Assembly (NCBI RefSeq): GCF_040115645.1
Contig: NC_089543.1
Location: 4,030,001-4,094,000, forward strand
DNA length: 64,000 nt
Origin: Euwallacea fornicatus
Lineage: Eukaryota > Arthropoda > Insecta > Coleoptera > Curculionidae
Reading direction: 5' to 3'
Below, piece by piece: positions 24,601-37,200 of this stretch (position 1 is the first letter of the stretch; every line of letters begins with the position of its first letter). The notes beneath the pieces were generated by a model, which did not search any database, was not told the origin of the DNA, and was given only the letters and a program-made list of their open reading frames with translations. Made by a program: the position numbers and the translations under genes.

Positions 24601-27600
24601 CACATGGGCGGTAGTACCATCTGGTAATGTTATGATGGGGTTGTTGGGATCAACCTGTACAATACTGACAGTTCCATCTGGGTTTGTAATGGTGTGTAGG
24701 ACTGTTGGGGTATACTGCGTAGTAATCTGGGTAAGAGAAACCAATTGTTAGCGAAAAAATAAAAAGCTAAGCAATCTTTCAGCATTATTGTGGATCACAC
24801 AATCCTGAAAGTTTACGATCGAACTAGAAAAAAGCTTAAAAGAAACAATAATCAAGCGTCCAGTCTAAAAAATAAACCCATAAAAGGTAAAAAGAAACAC
24901 TGATGTACTACAAACACATGAAAAATATTATCAACAAGGTAGAAATCTTCGGATTAATATGGAAAACAAGCGGAACTAATCGATACTAATTAAATTAGAT
25001 AAAGATATAGTATGTTAGGTAAGAGAAGGGTCGATTCCATCGAACCTTCACTTATCGATATCAATGTTTATCTCCGTATTATATGTTTTGGTAAAGGCTG
25101 ACTATTTCTGCATACCACGAAGATAATATATTTTTCTGCGAACAATTTGAAACAACTGAGAATGTCTAATTAAAACAATAGAATAAGAGCTCCTCAGACG
25201 CTGATACATTTATATTTTACTAAGTTACTGGGTTTTTTGGCTATAAAACCAAGTAGATCCAAGGTAGGCAATGAATCAAATGTGCTACACTTTACTACAT
25301 TTGGAACTAAGATTTAAGGGCTTAAAAAATGGCAGCATGCGCTACACATTTAAATCTTCCTCGTTATTATATTTTTTTGAGGTTATTTCTTCATTTTTTT
25401 TTTAGGGAAAGCGCTTCTAAAGGATTGACAAGTATGCTACAGGTGAAAAACACATAAAAAAGTGAGCCAACTAAAAATGTACAACATCAAAGAAGCCAAT
25501 TCAAAGGTACACACATCCACGTCTGAACTGTAGCCTCCAGGGTCGAGGCAAACCTGCGTGGACGATCCCGACAACCCGTCGGGAGAAGCCGCGATGATTT
25601 GGGGAGAGCCGTTAGCTTGAATTTGTATTTTGTGGGTGGGCACGCCAGATGAGTGCATTTTTAATACACCCACGGAATTACACTGAAAAATATTAGTAGG
25701 AGATGCGCCATTTTGTTATATTATGTTACGGGTTAGATAATCAAAACAGCCAGCTCGGAAGACTTTAGAAATTTTAAGTAACATGTTCTTAACTGGCTAT
25801 TCATTTATATATTGAGTATTGAGGAAAAATATCATTTACTGGATTGTTAGTTTATATTAGTTACACTTTTAAAAAAACATGTTCAAATTTAATGCGGGGC
25901 GTAAGCCCTAGTATTACACAGATACCTGACTTCTCCAACACAAACAATTTCAAATATTAATACACGAAATTCCTGTTGGATCACAGTTATACATCTTCAT
26001 ATTTTCATTACAAATATAATATAATTTGAAGTGTAAAGCTGTTCTTCAAATTGATTGAAACCCACCATGAATGCCAGTTTGAAAATTCGATTAGCGTCAT
26101 CTTTTCTACTTACATTCGCATTCGATGTAGCAGCAGCATTGGCCTTTTCGTCCTCCTCAGTAAATGCAGGCAAAAGATCTTCCCTACCGTGAAATTTGTA
26201 GCAATTAATCACTATCTGCCGCAGAGCATGGGTCCAAGATATCTGAAATTAAATATTTTTAAACCTTTGCAGTTAACACAGAATTAGAAATATATTTAAA
26301 GATAATGAGTCAAACGCATTTTGGGTACTGAAATTATAGGAAGAGCGATTACTAATTAAATTTAAAGTTGTTAAGGTCCTGAAAAACTACTCGTCTTAGT
26401 TTGCATATGTCAAATTGCTGTACCAATATTGCACAAAACAAAAATAAAGACGACAAACCTTCTGTTTCTCATCCTCACTTCTCGCATCCATTCTCACATT
26501 GGCCCAAGGTAACTCTTTTGGCCACCATGGGGGCCTTGTAGACTCTCTACCCCATCCAGGTTTACCTCTCCCTGTAGAGTACTTCAGCATCAAAGGTATG
26601 AAGGCGCGTAATTGCGCTTGCGTCATTTTCTCCACTGGGGTTGGAATTCCATCAATAATTAAAGGAGGAAGTTCAAAGAGAGTTGGATCCTCTTGTATTG
26701 GAGGAGGAGCCTATAGAAATTCAAATTAAAAAAGTTTTTGATGTTACTGATAGATAGCTCACTTGATGGGCCAAAGCATTCTCTAGTTCCTCCATGATGG
26801 TGACTTTTAGATTTTTTATAATGTCTTCCAAGGGCTTGGCGCCAAATACTTTGTAGCTGGTATTGGGCTTTCCAGGGGTTGCTACCAATACTATAGCTTG
26901 TTGGCCTACTCTAGTGGCAAACTCATCAATGGTTTGCTGTAAAAAGAGTGTAAACCCAAGCTTTTAAATTAAATACCCAAAACCATACTCTTAACTTTCG
27001 TAGCAGTCTGTTTTGTTGTCGTTTTCTAATTGAAGGATTAGTTTCAAACGAATGAGGCCTTTTACGTTTCTTTGAGGATACTATTGCAGCAGCTGCGGCT
27101 ACTCCTACAGGACCTTGAAAAGATAGAAACACACATAAGGAAAATGTGGTTGTGATTAAATAAAAACTTAAACTCAACATCACAATTCTTGTAAAGAAGT
27201 CTTAAAAAATATAATGCTCAAATTTTGAATTGAAAAAGCGGGTAAATAAAACAACCCAATTTTCCTTATTCTTTTTAAAGGTCTAGCAGTTTAGTTTGGT
27301 GAAGTTGCTTGGTATTCTGTATACCTATTACTACACTGTGAACTTCAAACAACACATACTATCTCTTCAAACTTCCCTCACAAAACCAATATAACATTTA
27401 ATCAAATCATATATTTTAAGACTAAATGCTATCAACGTAAACACATCATACAATGCAACCAATATAAACATGTAATAGTTTCTTGGGACCTCTATGGAAT
27501 GTCCCTTTATCAAAAGCTTCTATAGGAGTTAAAACAATAGTATGAGTCAACGGCTAACGTAAACATTTTTTTTATTGCCGTTTGTTCAAAATACACAATT

Positions 27601-28351
27601 GTGTTCTCATCTAAAAGTGAGTTGTGAAGGTGTGAGAAAAAGGATATATTATAAAGTGATCATTATAAGTATAATTCAATGTTATCCAGAAATTTAGATT
27701 CGTTTGTTTTTCCCCCAATATTTGCCAGGCTGCATTGCATTATATATGAATAAAACACCTTTTTAACATACATATATTTATTTTCCTAGCTAGTCCAAGG
27801 AGAAAATTAAATCGTCAAAGTCTGATTATAGGCACTTGAGGTGAATGAAGGATCTAAATTCTCTCAAGCTACTACTAGTTTAGTTACAGTCGGTGCTGTT
27901 CGAAATCCAATTAAATACTTTTGGGGCAAAGTTTACCTAAGCATCTCAATTTATCTGAACTTGCAGAGATTTCCATTAACTAATCTACTTAAATTCTTAC
28001 GGATCAGATTATATACTGTAAATTTCTTAAAAACAAAGTTTCTATTGAAAATAATAAATATTTGTACCTATTAAGTTACCAGTTTATCTCCATTTTATAA
28101 ATTTTTAACAAATTTCCACAATATAAAAATGTTAGTATTGAGTTAATATGCATACCTGCTGCTGCCAATTGTGCAGTAACTTCATCTCCCATGGCGGCAG
28201 CCATGAGATCGGCGTTGGTTTCATAAGCAGATCCTGGCGATGAAGGGCACTGATCATCGTCATCATCTGACTGTCCTGACATTCCAGAGGGAGAACCCAC
28301 CACCATGGTAATCTGATCAGCTCCATTGCTTGAACTCCCGTTAGTGTTCAT
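21684..28351 (-). CDS. ewg: Erect wing / nuclear respiratory factor 1 (NRF-1) transcription factor
   Basis: Eleven coding exons, 5' to 3': 28351-28156, 27113-26989, 26936-26763, 26710-26459, 26242-26114, 25682-25515, 24726-24586, 24446-24293, 23332-23282, 22163-22039, 21890-21684; all phases agree; 573 residues. Exon 1 carries an acidic SDDDDDQCPSSPGSAYE stretch. Exons 2-5 encode the NRF-1 DNA-binding domain: KKRKRPHSFETNPSIRKRQQ, RLLRKLR joined to QTIDEFATRVGQQAIVL, then MTQAQLRAFIPLMLKYSTGR, WWPKELPWANVR and SWTHALRQIVINCYKFHGRE. The rest is the Gly/Thr/Gln-rich activation region with repeated DG motifs. Known role: homodimer binding GC-rich palindromes; nuclear-encoded mitochondrial genes in vertebrates, neuronal and flight-muscle development in flies. 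Exon 6 could end at 25554 instead; exon 10 has two donors 6 nt apart. Confidence 0.92.
23282..23332 (-). CDS. ewg: ewg exon 9: 51-nt exon resembling the end of exon 8
   Basis: This exon encodes ATLNTEGQIILTGEDGQ; exon 8 ends ATLNSDGQIILTAEDGH. Similarity extends upstream of the acceptor (LNFVTE against LNSVAE), where the copy runs into a stop. The exon begins at an internal AG (ttacggaag) and is phase 1 at both ends, so inclusion or skipping keeps frame. It is either a small cassette exon from an exon duplication or a decaying duplicate that is not used. Confidence 0.55.
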
Positions 28352-28394
28352 ATTAGACAGTCACGGCTTTTAATTTAACCATGGAAGGGGCTCT
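28352..28394 (-). other. 5' UTR part of ewg exon containing the start codon
   Basis: A splice acceptor (ataatttcttacag on the minus strand) ends at 28395, just upstream of the ATG at 28351, so a non-coding exon must lie further upstream. Confidence 0.6.
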
Positions 28395-31300
28395 CTGTAA
28401 GAAATTATGCTGCTATATTGTTTCTAAGTACCTACGTTTTTCACAGAAACTAACGAAACTATTATTGCATACTGATATTTATTTACTTTACAATGGGCAA
28501 CTTTCATATTATATACCAAAAATTATCCGCAAAAATTAGTCAAAAAGTAACTTATAAAATAGGAATTAATAGCAGATAGTTTCTAGCAGATATTTTTTGA
28601 TTTGTACCATAATTGATTCTAAATTTAAGCATTGCAATTACCATTTTTACTGCAAAGCGAAGAAATTGAATTAAATTTCCTTCATTATTTGGTGATGGAG
28701 ATAAGCAGCTACACGGTACAAATAACAGATTGTTCCAGTAATATATATATTTTTTTTTTAACTGACGCCAGACAAAGTTCCAAGATTGGCTCCAAATTTT
28801 AAGCAGCAGTGACATGACCGTCAATATGTGCGATATATTACCTGTCAAAAGCGAAGGTTTGCGGAAATGTCGAACATGAAAAACCATGGTTTCATTGGTT
28901 TCAATTTGATTTTCAGGTGACATTTCATTCAGTTTTAAAGTTTTATTACTCAATTTCAAGGTCAACATTGGGTAAAACAAATACAATTGCTTGTATGTAT
29001 GGTATCTGCTTCCGGTTTGGGAATTTGACAGTTTTTGTGACTAATTGCATATTTTGTAGAATGATAAGTCTACCATCATTTTAATAATATTTGAGTTAAA
29101 CACTGTGTTCAAAAAATTCAGCAGCACTTCTTCCTTATCATTGGGAAGGGGTGGGAACTTGACAGCAAAAACAGGATCTATGAAAACGAAACATGTGTAA
29201 CAATGATCAACAATATTGTCTTACACCCTATGACTAACCAACGTTTTATATGATTCAAGAAAAAAAAGTAATGGTCTTTATTGAGAGAAATATACATATA
29301 AACCACTTCTCAAAGGACAAAGTTTTATTTGAACAACAATTGCTACTCAAACTTAACACCTGTAAATCAATAGTAATAAATATCAGTATTAAAAAAAAGC
29401 AACTAAATAAGTAATAACACAAAGCCACTCTAGGAAAACTATAGAAACTAAAAAATATCTATTATGTACATATAAGGCTTTCTCAGCTTTGTTGTATCAC
29501 CAACAGGAACTTGATTTACCTATGAAATGTTGCAAGTCATCTAACTTGAAAATATTGAGTGAATCTGGTGAATATATGAACAGAAACATATGTGAAGGAA
29601 ATCGCGTTAATACAAAACGATTCTATGCTGTGATATATCCAAATTAGAGAAAAGCAAAGCAATCCTGTGTAATTCAACCCAAAAAGTAAATTTCAAAAAT
29701 AGAAGGATAGAAGTGCATAACAATTTATGTAATAGCACAAGCACAAACAGTAAATATTTGTACACATATAACATCCTCAACCAAAATAATTGCTTTAGTT
29801 CCCAAGACATGCTCAAAGTTTCTAAAATGAAGAGCTCTAGGGAGATCAGGGAAAGTACAATAGAGTGAAAGCAATACATTTTCATAAGAAAAGGTAAAAT
29901 AATAAACATTATTTTCAAACCTTAGGAAGTTGTAGTTGAGTTAGTTTAATTGTGATTCAAGCCAAGCAATATGCAATGTAGTGAAAAAATTTAAATTTCA
30001 AGAATTAAGAATATTTTGGCTCATACTTTATTAAATTTTATTCAGTAGCTATTTTCCCTTATGGAGAAGTAATTGTTGAGAGTTCAATTCCACATAAAAT
30101 GTAAGTGATTTTGTCAAGATTCAGCAGTGCACCTGGTTCAAATCAGTTATCCTTTTGCCGTATTTTATCCAGTGATGTACATTTCTAAATTTAATATATT
30201 TCTAAGATTATTAGATATTTTATAGATTGTTTGAGATCAACAAGCAACAAAAATTGGCAGAGATGTCCCTTATAGACTATAATATTTCTAAGTCACACAT
30301 GACGATAAAATTTTATGGTAGGTTTCAAATACATCGAAAAATTACCATGACTTTGTTCTATTTACACTAAAGGCGATATCATCGAAGTACCAAACCAAGC
30401 TTTACCATAAGCATAGTTATTTGGGAAATTGATATATAAGTAAATGTCAAGCCTGGATTACAAAATTGACATAGTTATATTTCTATTAAACTAAGTGGAA
30501 TTTAATTAATTTAAACATAAGTATTTCTTAAGAGTAAGAATTTGCCTATATTGACCTTAAAGAAAAGGTTCCTTGAAAATTATGTTGAAGGTCATAGTAA
30601 AACCATATACCTACCTGGTTATTTAAATTGATAAATAATCTAAATTTAAGAATGACCTTCTAGCTCATTTCTGTGGACCAACTGTAGACGAAAATAAATA
30701 TTCATTAAACTACCTAAAAAAATAAATAATACACAAAATGAGATACAATCAAAAAATTTTAAATATTTATTTGTACTAGTCACTTGGGTAAAAACGACCT
30801 AATTAAGGACCTAAATTAATGTTTCGAACAACTAGACATTAGTTGACAATAATAGAGCCCTAGCGGATTCGTTTTGCAAAGGATGATAGGATATCGCCCT
30901 GTACAATAACATTGGTTAAATCAGAAATTGGTTTCATGTTAGTTGTGGATTGTGGGGGCTTGAAAATCAATATTTTTATTAGATCATAATGGAACAAAGA
31001 GGATAAGTATCGGAAGATTATCTGGCGGAAAAATCGAAAACACAGACGAAAAATTTTAAATCCCAAATAAATGCGTTTGATTTGTATTTTTTGGAAACGC
31101 ATGCACATGCAACACAAATAGTAATGTGCGCACAAAATGGTGGTTTGGCGCCAGTCATTATGGACGCTAGACTAGGCCATGCAAAAATGCAAATAAAACG
31201 TAAGAGTCGTATTTCCAACCTTAGTCATCATTCTAGTTAAATTCCTATGGATTTTTTGGTTTTTTCGGCCTCACTTATAGGCCGAAATGTGGGAAAACAA

Positions 31301-31656
31301 CGTGGTAAAACACCATTTTATGAAAACCATTTCGAGTAAGTCAACAACAATGGAGCAGGCTCAGTTAACATTATTACTACGTCTGCGTACGCACCTGCGT
31401 GTATCGTATACATTTATTAGAAAATCCAGATTTGCAGTGCAGATTACCACAAAACACTCAAAATGTCTTACTTTCCACATTCACACTACTTAAAACAACA
31501 TTTTCTACATGGGTAAATATTTAGTGAACACCATGGCGTTTCATTTACGTCACATCACATATAATATTGATCGAACTTGGCGTTGCATTTTGATTCGGAG
31601 CCATATTACACGAGTATGCGCAATAGAACAGTTTGAATAATTTTTTAAAAACTTAC
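28395..31656 (-). other. Probable first intron of ewg
   Basis: A strong minus-strand donor (GAAAAG|GTAAGT) at 31657/31656 fits the acceptor at 28395, giving an intron of about 3.3 kb. No coding sequence is supported inside; minus-strand open frames of 144 residues (28552-28986) and 103 residues (29607-29918) are AT-driven and have no recognisable domain. Confidence 0.45.
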
Positions 31657-32896
31657 CTTTTCACGTTTCAAGGGGGAAAACTCCCTTTAAAATTAATTAC
31701 TAGCATTACCGCACGTGTTTACGTGCCTCACTTCTCAACATCAAAGACCGGAGTCACGTAGAACTACAGAAATACGGAAAATTCTTCAAGGGGCTCCAAG
31801 ATTACGTCAGCGCCATTCGTGGAACAGTAGTATAACATCTGACGATAAGATATGCAGATCGCTTCAGTTTGGGACGTGGCGCTACCTATAGACGAACGCT
31901 AACTGTAGAACGGCAATAAACGCCTGGTGATAACAGATGCAGATGGTTTCATTTGTGGCCGTGGCGTCATCTGTTAGTAGCAAGTAAATCTATCAACATA
32001 CCCCAATTGTCTAGATCTCAGGAATTGTAAATCCACATCACCACCCATTCATTTTCTCTTACGTTGGTGTTAAACCCTATACAAAGATTTTTGCTAATGG
32101 TATGGAGAAAATTGAATACAAAAAGTACATTACACATGCGTCTTCCATGAAAACACAGCACATACTGGAAATGTATTAGTGGAACTACTGAAGTCTTAAC
32201 AGTTCTAAAGAAATCCAGCCATAAGTTTAAAGTGACCCAATGTTCACGGGTTAAATAAGCTTTAATTAACTTAGAACTCAGTTATATTATCTTAGTTAAG
32301 CCACAGGCAGCAAATATCATGAACCAAGCTGTATATTGCTTTATATCTTTCATCTTTTATACATACATATTTATTTACACACATTAGGAAGGTTGTGACG
32401 CACTGCTAGCTTCATCTTATCCTTAGTTCAAAGTTTTTTACATATATTTCAAATAGAAATTCATAAAACTGCAAATTTTGCTAATTTTACATATTTGTTA
32501 TGTTGAAAAATTCGACAGCTCTTGCTAATTATTCTCGACATGATGGTGAATTATAAAGTTGTAAACATCTCCGAATTTACTACCTCTAACCATTCAAACG
32601 AAAAGCCAAATATTTCAATACTCCTTAGTATCATATAATACTCACCTGGAAGACTCATTATATACACGAATATTTGCAGTTAACTTAATTCAAAGTTGAA
32701 TATAAAGGTGCGGCAATGTAGTGTCGCAGGACCTCTCTAAGGAGGGAATGGCCAGGGGCTTCGCATGTCTCTAACATTTTGTCCTCCCTGGAAAGGTGTT
32801 TATATATATATGGCGACTGTGAAAACCCTAATTGTTTTTTTTATGTGTAGAGCAGGCACTGGCCAAAGTTTACCACACCTTTAACTTAATCTTGTA
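31657..32896. promoter_or_regulatory. Probable ewg promoter and first non-coding exon
   Basis: Upstream of the donor at 31656 the minus-strand first exon and promoter should lie within a few hundred bases. The area is GC-richer than its surroundings and contains cacgtg and tgcgca cores. Two diverged direct repeats occur at 31844-31893 and 31928-31980. Confidence 0.35.
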
Positions 32897-33226
32897 CTAT
32901 CCATACTCATCGTAGTCATAATATTTTATTAATTTTGAGACTGAAGGTGGCCTTAAGCGAAAATTAGCCCAAATGTCAAAAACCTCTTTAGTAAACAAAA
33001 GCATGGGTGTCATTTCCAAAACACTCTTTGTTCGATCGGATGGAAGGATAAATGTGATTTGAGCGTAAAGGTAGCAAATGTGTGGTACGGCTCGAGGGAC
33101 TAATTTTATGTGATTTGGCTCAACGACTAAATACCTGATCATTTCCGATGATCGAGATGTGATGTTGACTGGATATCGTACGTTCGAATCACTTAGAGTT
33201 TGCAGTCTCAAAAAACTATTTCGTGC
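32897..33226 (-). CDS. Uncharacterised ORF, possibly one exon of an unknown gene
   Basis: An open frame of about 109 codons ending at a stop at 32897. Its composition is unlike chance AT-rich frames: it contains RYLVVEPNHIKLVPRAVPH, then MLLFTKEVFDIWANFRLRPP, and ends KYYDYDEYG. No good start codon exists at its 5' end; an AG at about 33204-33203 could be an acceptor. It might be the last exon of a minus-strand gene or a retrocopy. I do not recognise the family. Confidence 0.35.
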   Translation of the reverse strand, partial: ARNSFLRLQTLSDSNVRYPVNITSRSSEMIRYLVVEPNHIKLVPRAVPHICYLYAQITFILPSDRTKSVLEMTPMLLFTKEVFDIWANFRLRPPSVSKLIKYYDYDEYG

Positions 33227-34220
33227 AAACTATCAACAATCTTAACTACTTATTAAGGTTTGCAAGGGGCGAACTGCGACGCCCAGCAAACAACTTCACT
33301 TTTTTTGCACTGATAATGTGATTTCATTGTTTTGATTTACCATTGCCGGATAACGAGGTGAACGTCGAGGTGCCCGGCGAGCAGCGATGTTTCACTATGT
33401 TTTTACCCTTGAAGGGTATTCGATTACGGGATTAAACCTAGGCTTGTGTAGAAACAAAATCAAACAAAAAAAAAACAAATGGTTATCAATGGATTTGTTT
33501 AGCACACAAGTTCTTACACTGTGCCAAAACAAAATTGTTGATATTTTCACTCAACTGCAAGACTAAATCTTAACCCGTGACACATCTTTGTAATTGCAAA
33601 AAAACTGAATTCGAACGTGCCTATACAACAAAGCAAAGTTGATGATGGTTTTCGAAAGTCGAAACGTCGAATTTAAAATATGAGACCGCCACGTCACAGA
33701 AGAGAAAAAGCTACAACGATCCAGTATTAATCAGTTTGACTTATCGGACCTAACAACCTGAGAAAAATTTAAACATTTTTTTTCAGTTATTTTCGAATAC
33801 CTCGGAGACATCTAAACATCATACATTCGACCTCTAACTTGCGCAATTTACGCCGCGTAAATTAACCCGCCACAAGATGTCATGGTTACGGAAAGCTTCA
33901 TCGTTGAGTTACGCTCCCACAACACCTCGCGTGGAAATTCCTATTGCCCCTTATAAACAGTGGCAGCGGCAAACTTTGTCCTCACAATTTGTCATACTAA
34001 CCCACTGCTTAGCGTTCTCGTGCTTTTCAATCTGTTCATTTAAACTGTCCAATGCCGTTTGCCGTACTGGCGGGAGTTACATTTCAATCAGCCGACGGCT
34101 TTCGCATTGCGAAGTAAAACGGGGCGAAAGTTGCGTCAGCTTCATGGGTACACGATAACTCGTTAACAGTAAACAGTCTTAACATTTGGATTCAAAATTA
34201 TTTTTCGTGAAAACTTGGTC
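33227..34220. promoter_or_regulatory. Upstream region of the ChaC gene
   Basis: No supported gene. A plus-strand open frame (33877-34158) lacks coding character. The ChaC promoter and 5' UTR should lie in the last few hundred bases; the ATG at 34221 is preceded by gtgaaaacttggtc and no TATA box was seen. Confidence 0.35.
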
Positions 34221-37200
34221 ATGGAGCGCGTTATCGAACCGGCGGTTTTAGAGGACCATGTCTCAGATAGTGAAACTAAGGGGCTGTGGGTCTTTGGCTA
34301 TGGGTCCTTGTGCTGGAAGCCCGGTTTCGAGTTCCATAAAGCGGTTTTAGGGTCCGTAAATGGGTTTCAGAGGAGGTTTTGGCAAGGCAACGCTACGCAT
34401 AGAGGAACCACTGATAAGGTATGTTTGTAAATAAGATTTCTCTGAAATATGTCTTAAAAAAATTAATTTTTGGTGATTTAATTCTCCTTATGGATGTGAG
34501 CGTAATTTTCTAAAAGTGAATATTTTATTGTTTTATAGTCACTTTTAACAGTACTGGCTTTAGGAGGGGTAAGTTGGGTGACAGCCCAGGGCGGCGCACT
34601 TTCTCGATTTTCCGTTTTTCTTGAGGATGAAGGAGCAGTTATTAAAAGTATCGCCTAAAGCGCCATACGCCCCAAGGCCGGCCCTGACTTTTATATATCA
34701 GACTTATTAATACAGGAAGAAGAATTAATTTTTGCGGCATTAAACTTTAATCATTTTGACGGCACAGCGCTATGTAACTAAAAGTCATTACAGCAGTTCA
34801 GTACTACGGGGGGAGAGGTTGTGCGGTAGATCAGGAGGGGCGACGGATTTTCCCGGTCGGCAGTTTTTTTTTGGGGAAGGAGAACAGTGATTAAAAATTT
34901 GGCCCAGGACGCCCGACTTACTAAGGCCGGCCCTGGGTGTATGTATTAATTGTTTCATCGACACTTTCACTAAATGTGTTTAATTAAGTTCTACCTTCTC
35001 AGTTTGTGCTGTATGTAATTACATTTCGCTAATTTAATATTGATACTTCAGTTCTCCCTCTCGAAGCAATTTCTTTTAGCTCCTTTGTTAATTAATTCCT
35101 GAAGTATTATGCGGTTACGGGTGGCCTAGATAATGTAATCTGCAAGAGTATTAATTAACACTCAACCCACACACCAAATAACCCATTATTTCCTATTTTT
35201 AAACCATTTCTGAATAGAGGCGGTGTTCTCATTGTTCCCTATTCTTCTTAAGTAAGCTTTAACTTGGGCTTCCGTTTCTAATTTATTCGGCAATAGCATC
35301 AGCTGAAATTTCGCAATGAGATATTGTTATTTAACTGAAGATATGGCAAAATAAGACCGGAAAATTGGCGATTTTGCACAGAATTGCCATTTCTTTTAAA
35401 AGTTAAGAAAGGTGCGTTACATGACGGGAAAGTTCCCAGACAAACATTTCTTTTCCTAAAGTGAAAATTACATTATTTAAGGTATAAAATCTGCCATAGA
35501 TATTGAATGTGCTTATGCTTGATAAATGAACGGAAAAAGGCGGGATAACTCTTTTTCAAAATGTAAAGATGACGACTAATTTTTGAAAAGTAAAAATATC
35601 TCTTTTTGCATGTTTATTGAATAGATAGTCACCCATATGTGTATCTATTGTTTAATGATTCATTGGAGTGATTGTGTAAGAAGTTTTTGCGATGTCTTAT
35701 CTTTATAATCAATCGTAGTGCAATCCCTTCGGTAGTTAGTATGTATTATTTAGTTCTTCGTTGAATTTGCCCTCAGCATGTCAGTTTCTGAACTGATATA
35801 GTAATTTTAATAAGTCAGCAATCAAAAATGTTTTGTCGGTGAAGAAATTTCTATTCTCAAATTTCCGATGTGTTCAGTAAAATTCAATTTTTTGACGATT
35901 CGTTCCGCCAACGTCATTTTTCGGTCTAGTTGGGTAATCATTACTATTTGCACAGGGTGTAACGAACATACCAACATGGAGACACTTTAAAGGGTGATAT
36001 TACTGTGCATAATAATTTTTAAAAAATGCTAATATATCCATGGTTAAAAACGCATTATTTTCGATATATAGGGTGCCAAAGTTTCACATTTTTTCTTATA
36101 TTTAATCCAAAATGCCTATTTTAAATTATTTTGCAGAATACCATCGTTCTCAAAAATATGTATATGATGATATATTATACCCTGTATATTTTCAATTTAG
36201 ATTAGTTACTTTTGTATCGCTAGCGATCCGCAAATCAAAGAAACATACACATATTAAAGACTACAATAAATTTTTGTAACAAAAGTACGGGTGGTTATCA
36301 AATACGTTATCAAGGATTTTAAATCAATCATCAGTAGTAAAGTGCACATATCGAACAATAATTGTTCATGCAATGGTACCCAAAATAGTGCCTTTAAAAT
36401 TTATTAAATTAAATAATAGGTTACTTGGGATCTATAGCAGGTAGGTACCGACCATTGCAAATAGGTTTTGGCTCACCACACAGCATGTAAGTTCTTTAAT
36501 GTGAAAAAAGGGTCATATGTTCTGGGCAGAAGAACAGTTATGCGTCTTTCTATAAATTCCGCAAAAAGTATTGAGGAACTGCAACAAAGCAATGAACAAA
36601 GGATTTGATTAAAATCCTTGATTGGGTACCGTTATGGGTTCTGCAAATTTATTAAAGGTACCGCTTGATGGTATTGTATACGTTATACGTTAAAACTAGT
36701 GGTTGAACAATGAAGTTAAGTTTAAATAAGATTGAATTTGGAAATGAAGTGTAGGGCAATCCAAGTTTTTGTGAAGGATACTTTATTGTAGATGATAGTG
36801 AAAGCCCGCAAAATAAGCCCATTCACCGGATTTTTGCCAGGTGAATGAGATATTCATCAAACTGAAAATATATGGAATATTTCTGTTAATATGATAATGA
36901 GAGTAATAATTATTAAATTATCCTTTCGCGTAATGTACAAAGTGTGGTCTAAAATTTGCCTAAAAGAGGCAGATAACGGTCATGATTTATGGGTATGAAT
37001 TAAAAGTTGGCTCCAATTCAAAGTAAACACAGCTTTACTTTGAAGATAAACGACAATGTAATCAAATAAACATTATATTATTATTAAAATATCCACACAG
37101 GTAGTTAATTTCAGGCACAATAAACGTAATAGAAGAGACATAACTCTAAATTTTTCATAATACTGCCAATTTTAGCAACTAGACTTTATCATATGTGTGC

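Noticed and set aside
28552..28986. 144-codon minus-strand open frame in ewg intron 1
   Set aside because: No domain, AT-driven composition, no splice context; about one such frame is expected by chance in 64 kb of AT-rich DNA.
29607..29918. 103-codon hydrophobic minus-strand frame
   Set aside because: Leu/Phe/Ile-rich because of AT bias; no start context or family resemblance.
33877..34158. 93-codon plus-strand frame upstream of ChaC
   Set aside because: No motif; composition and position suit promoter or 5' flank.
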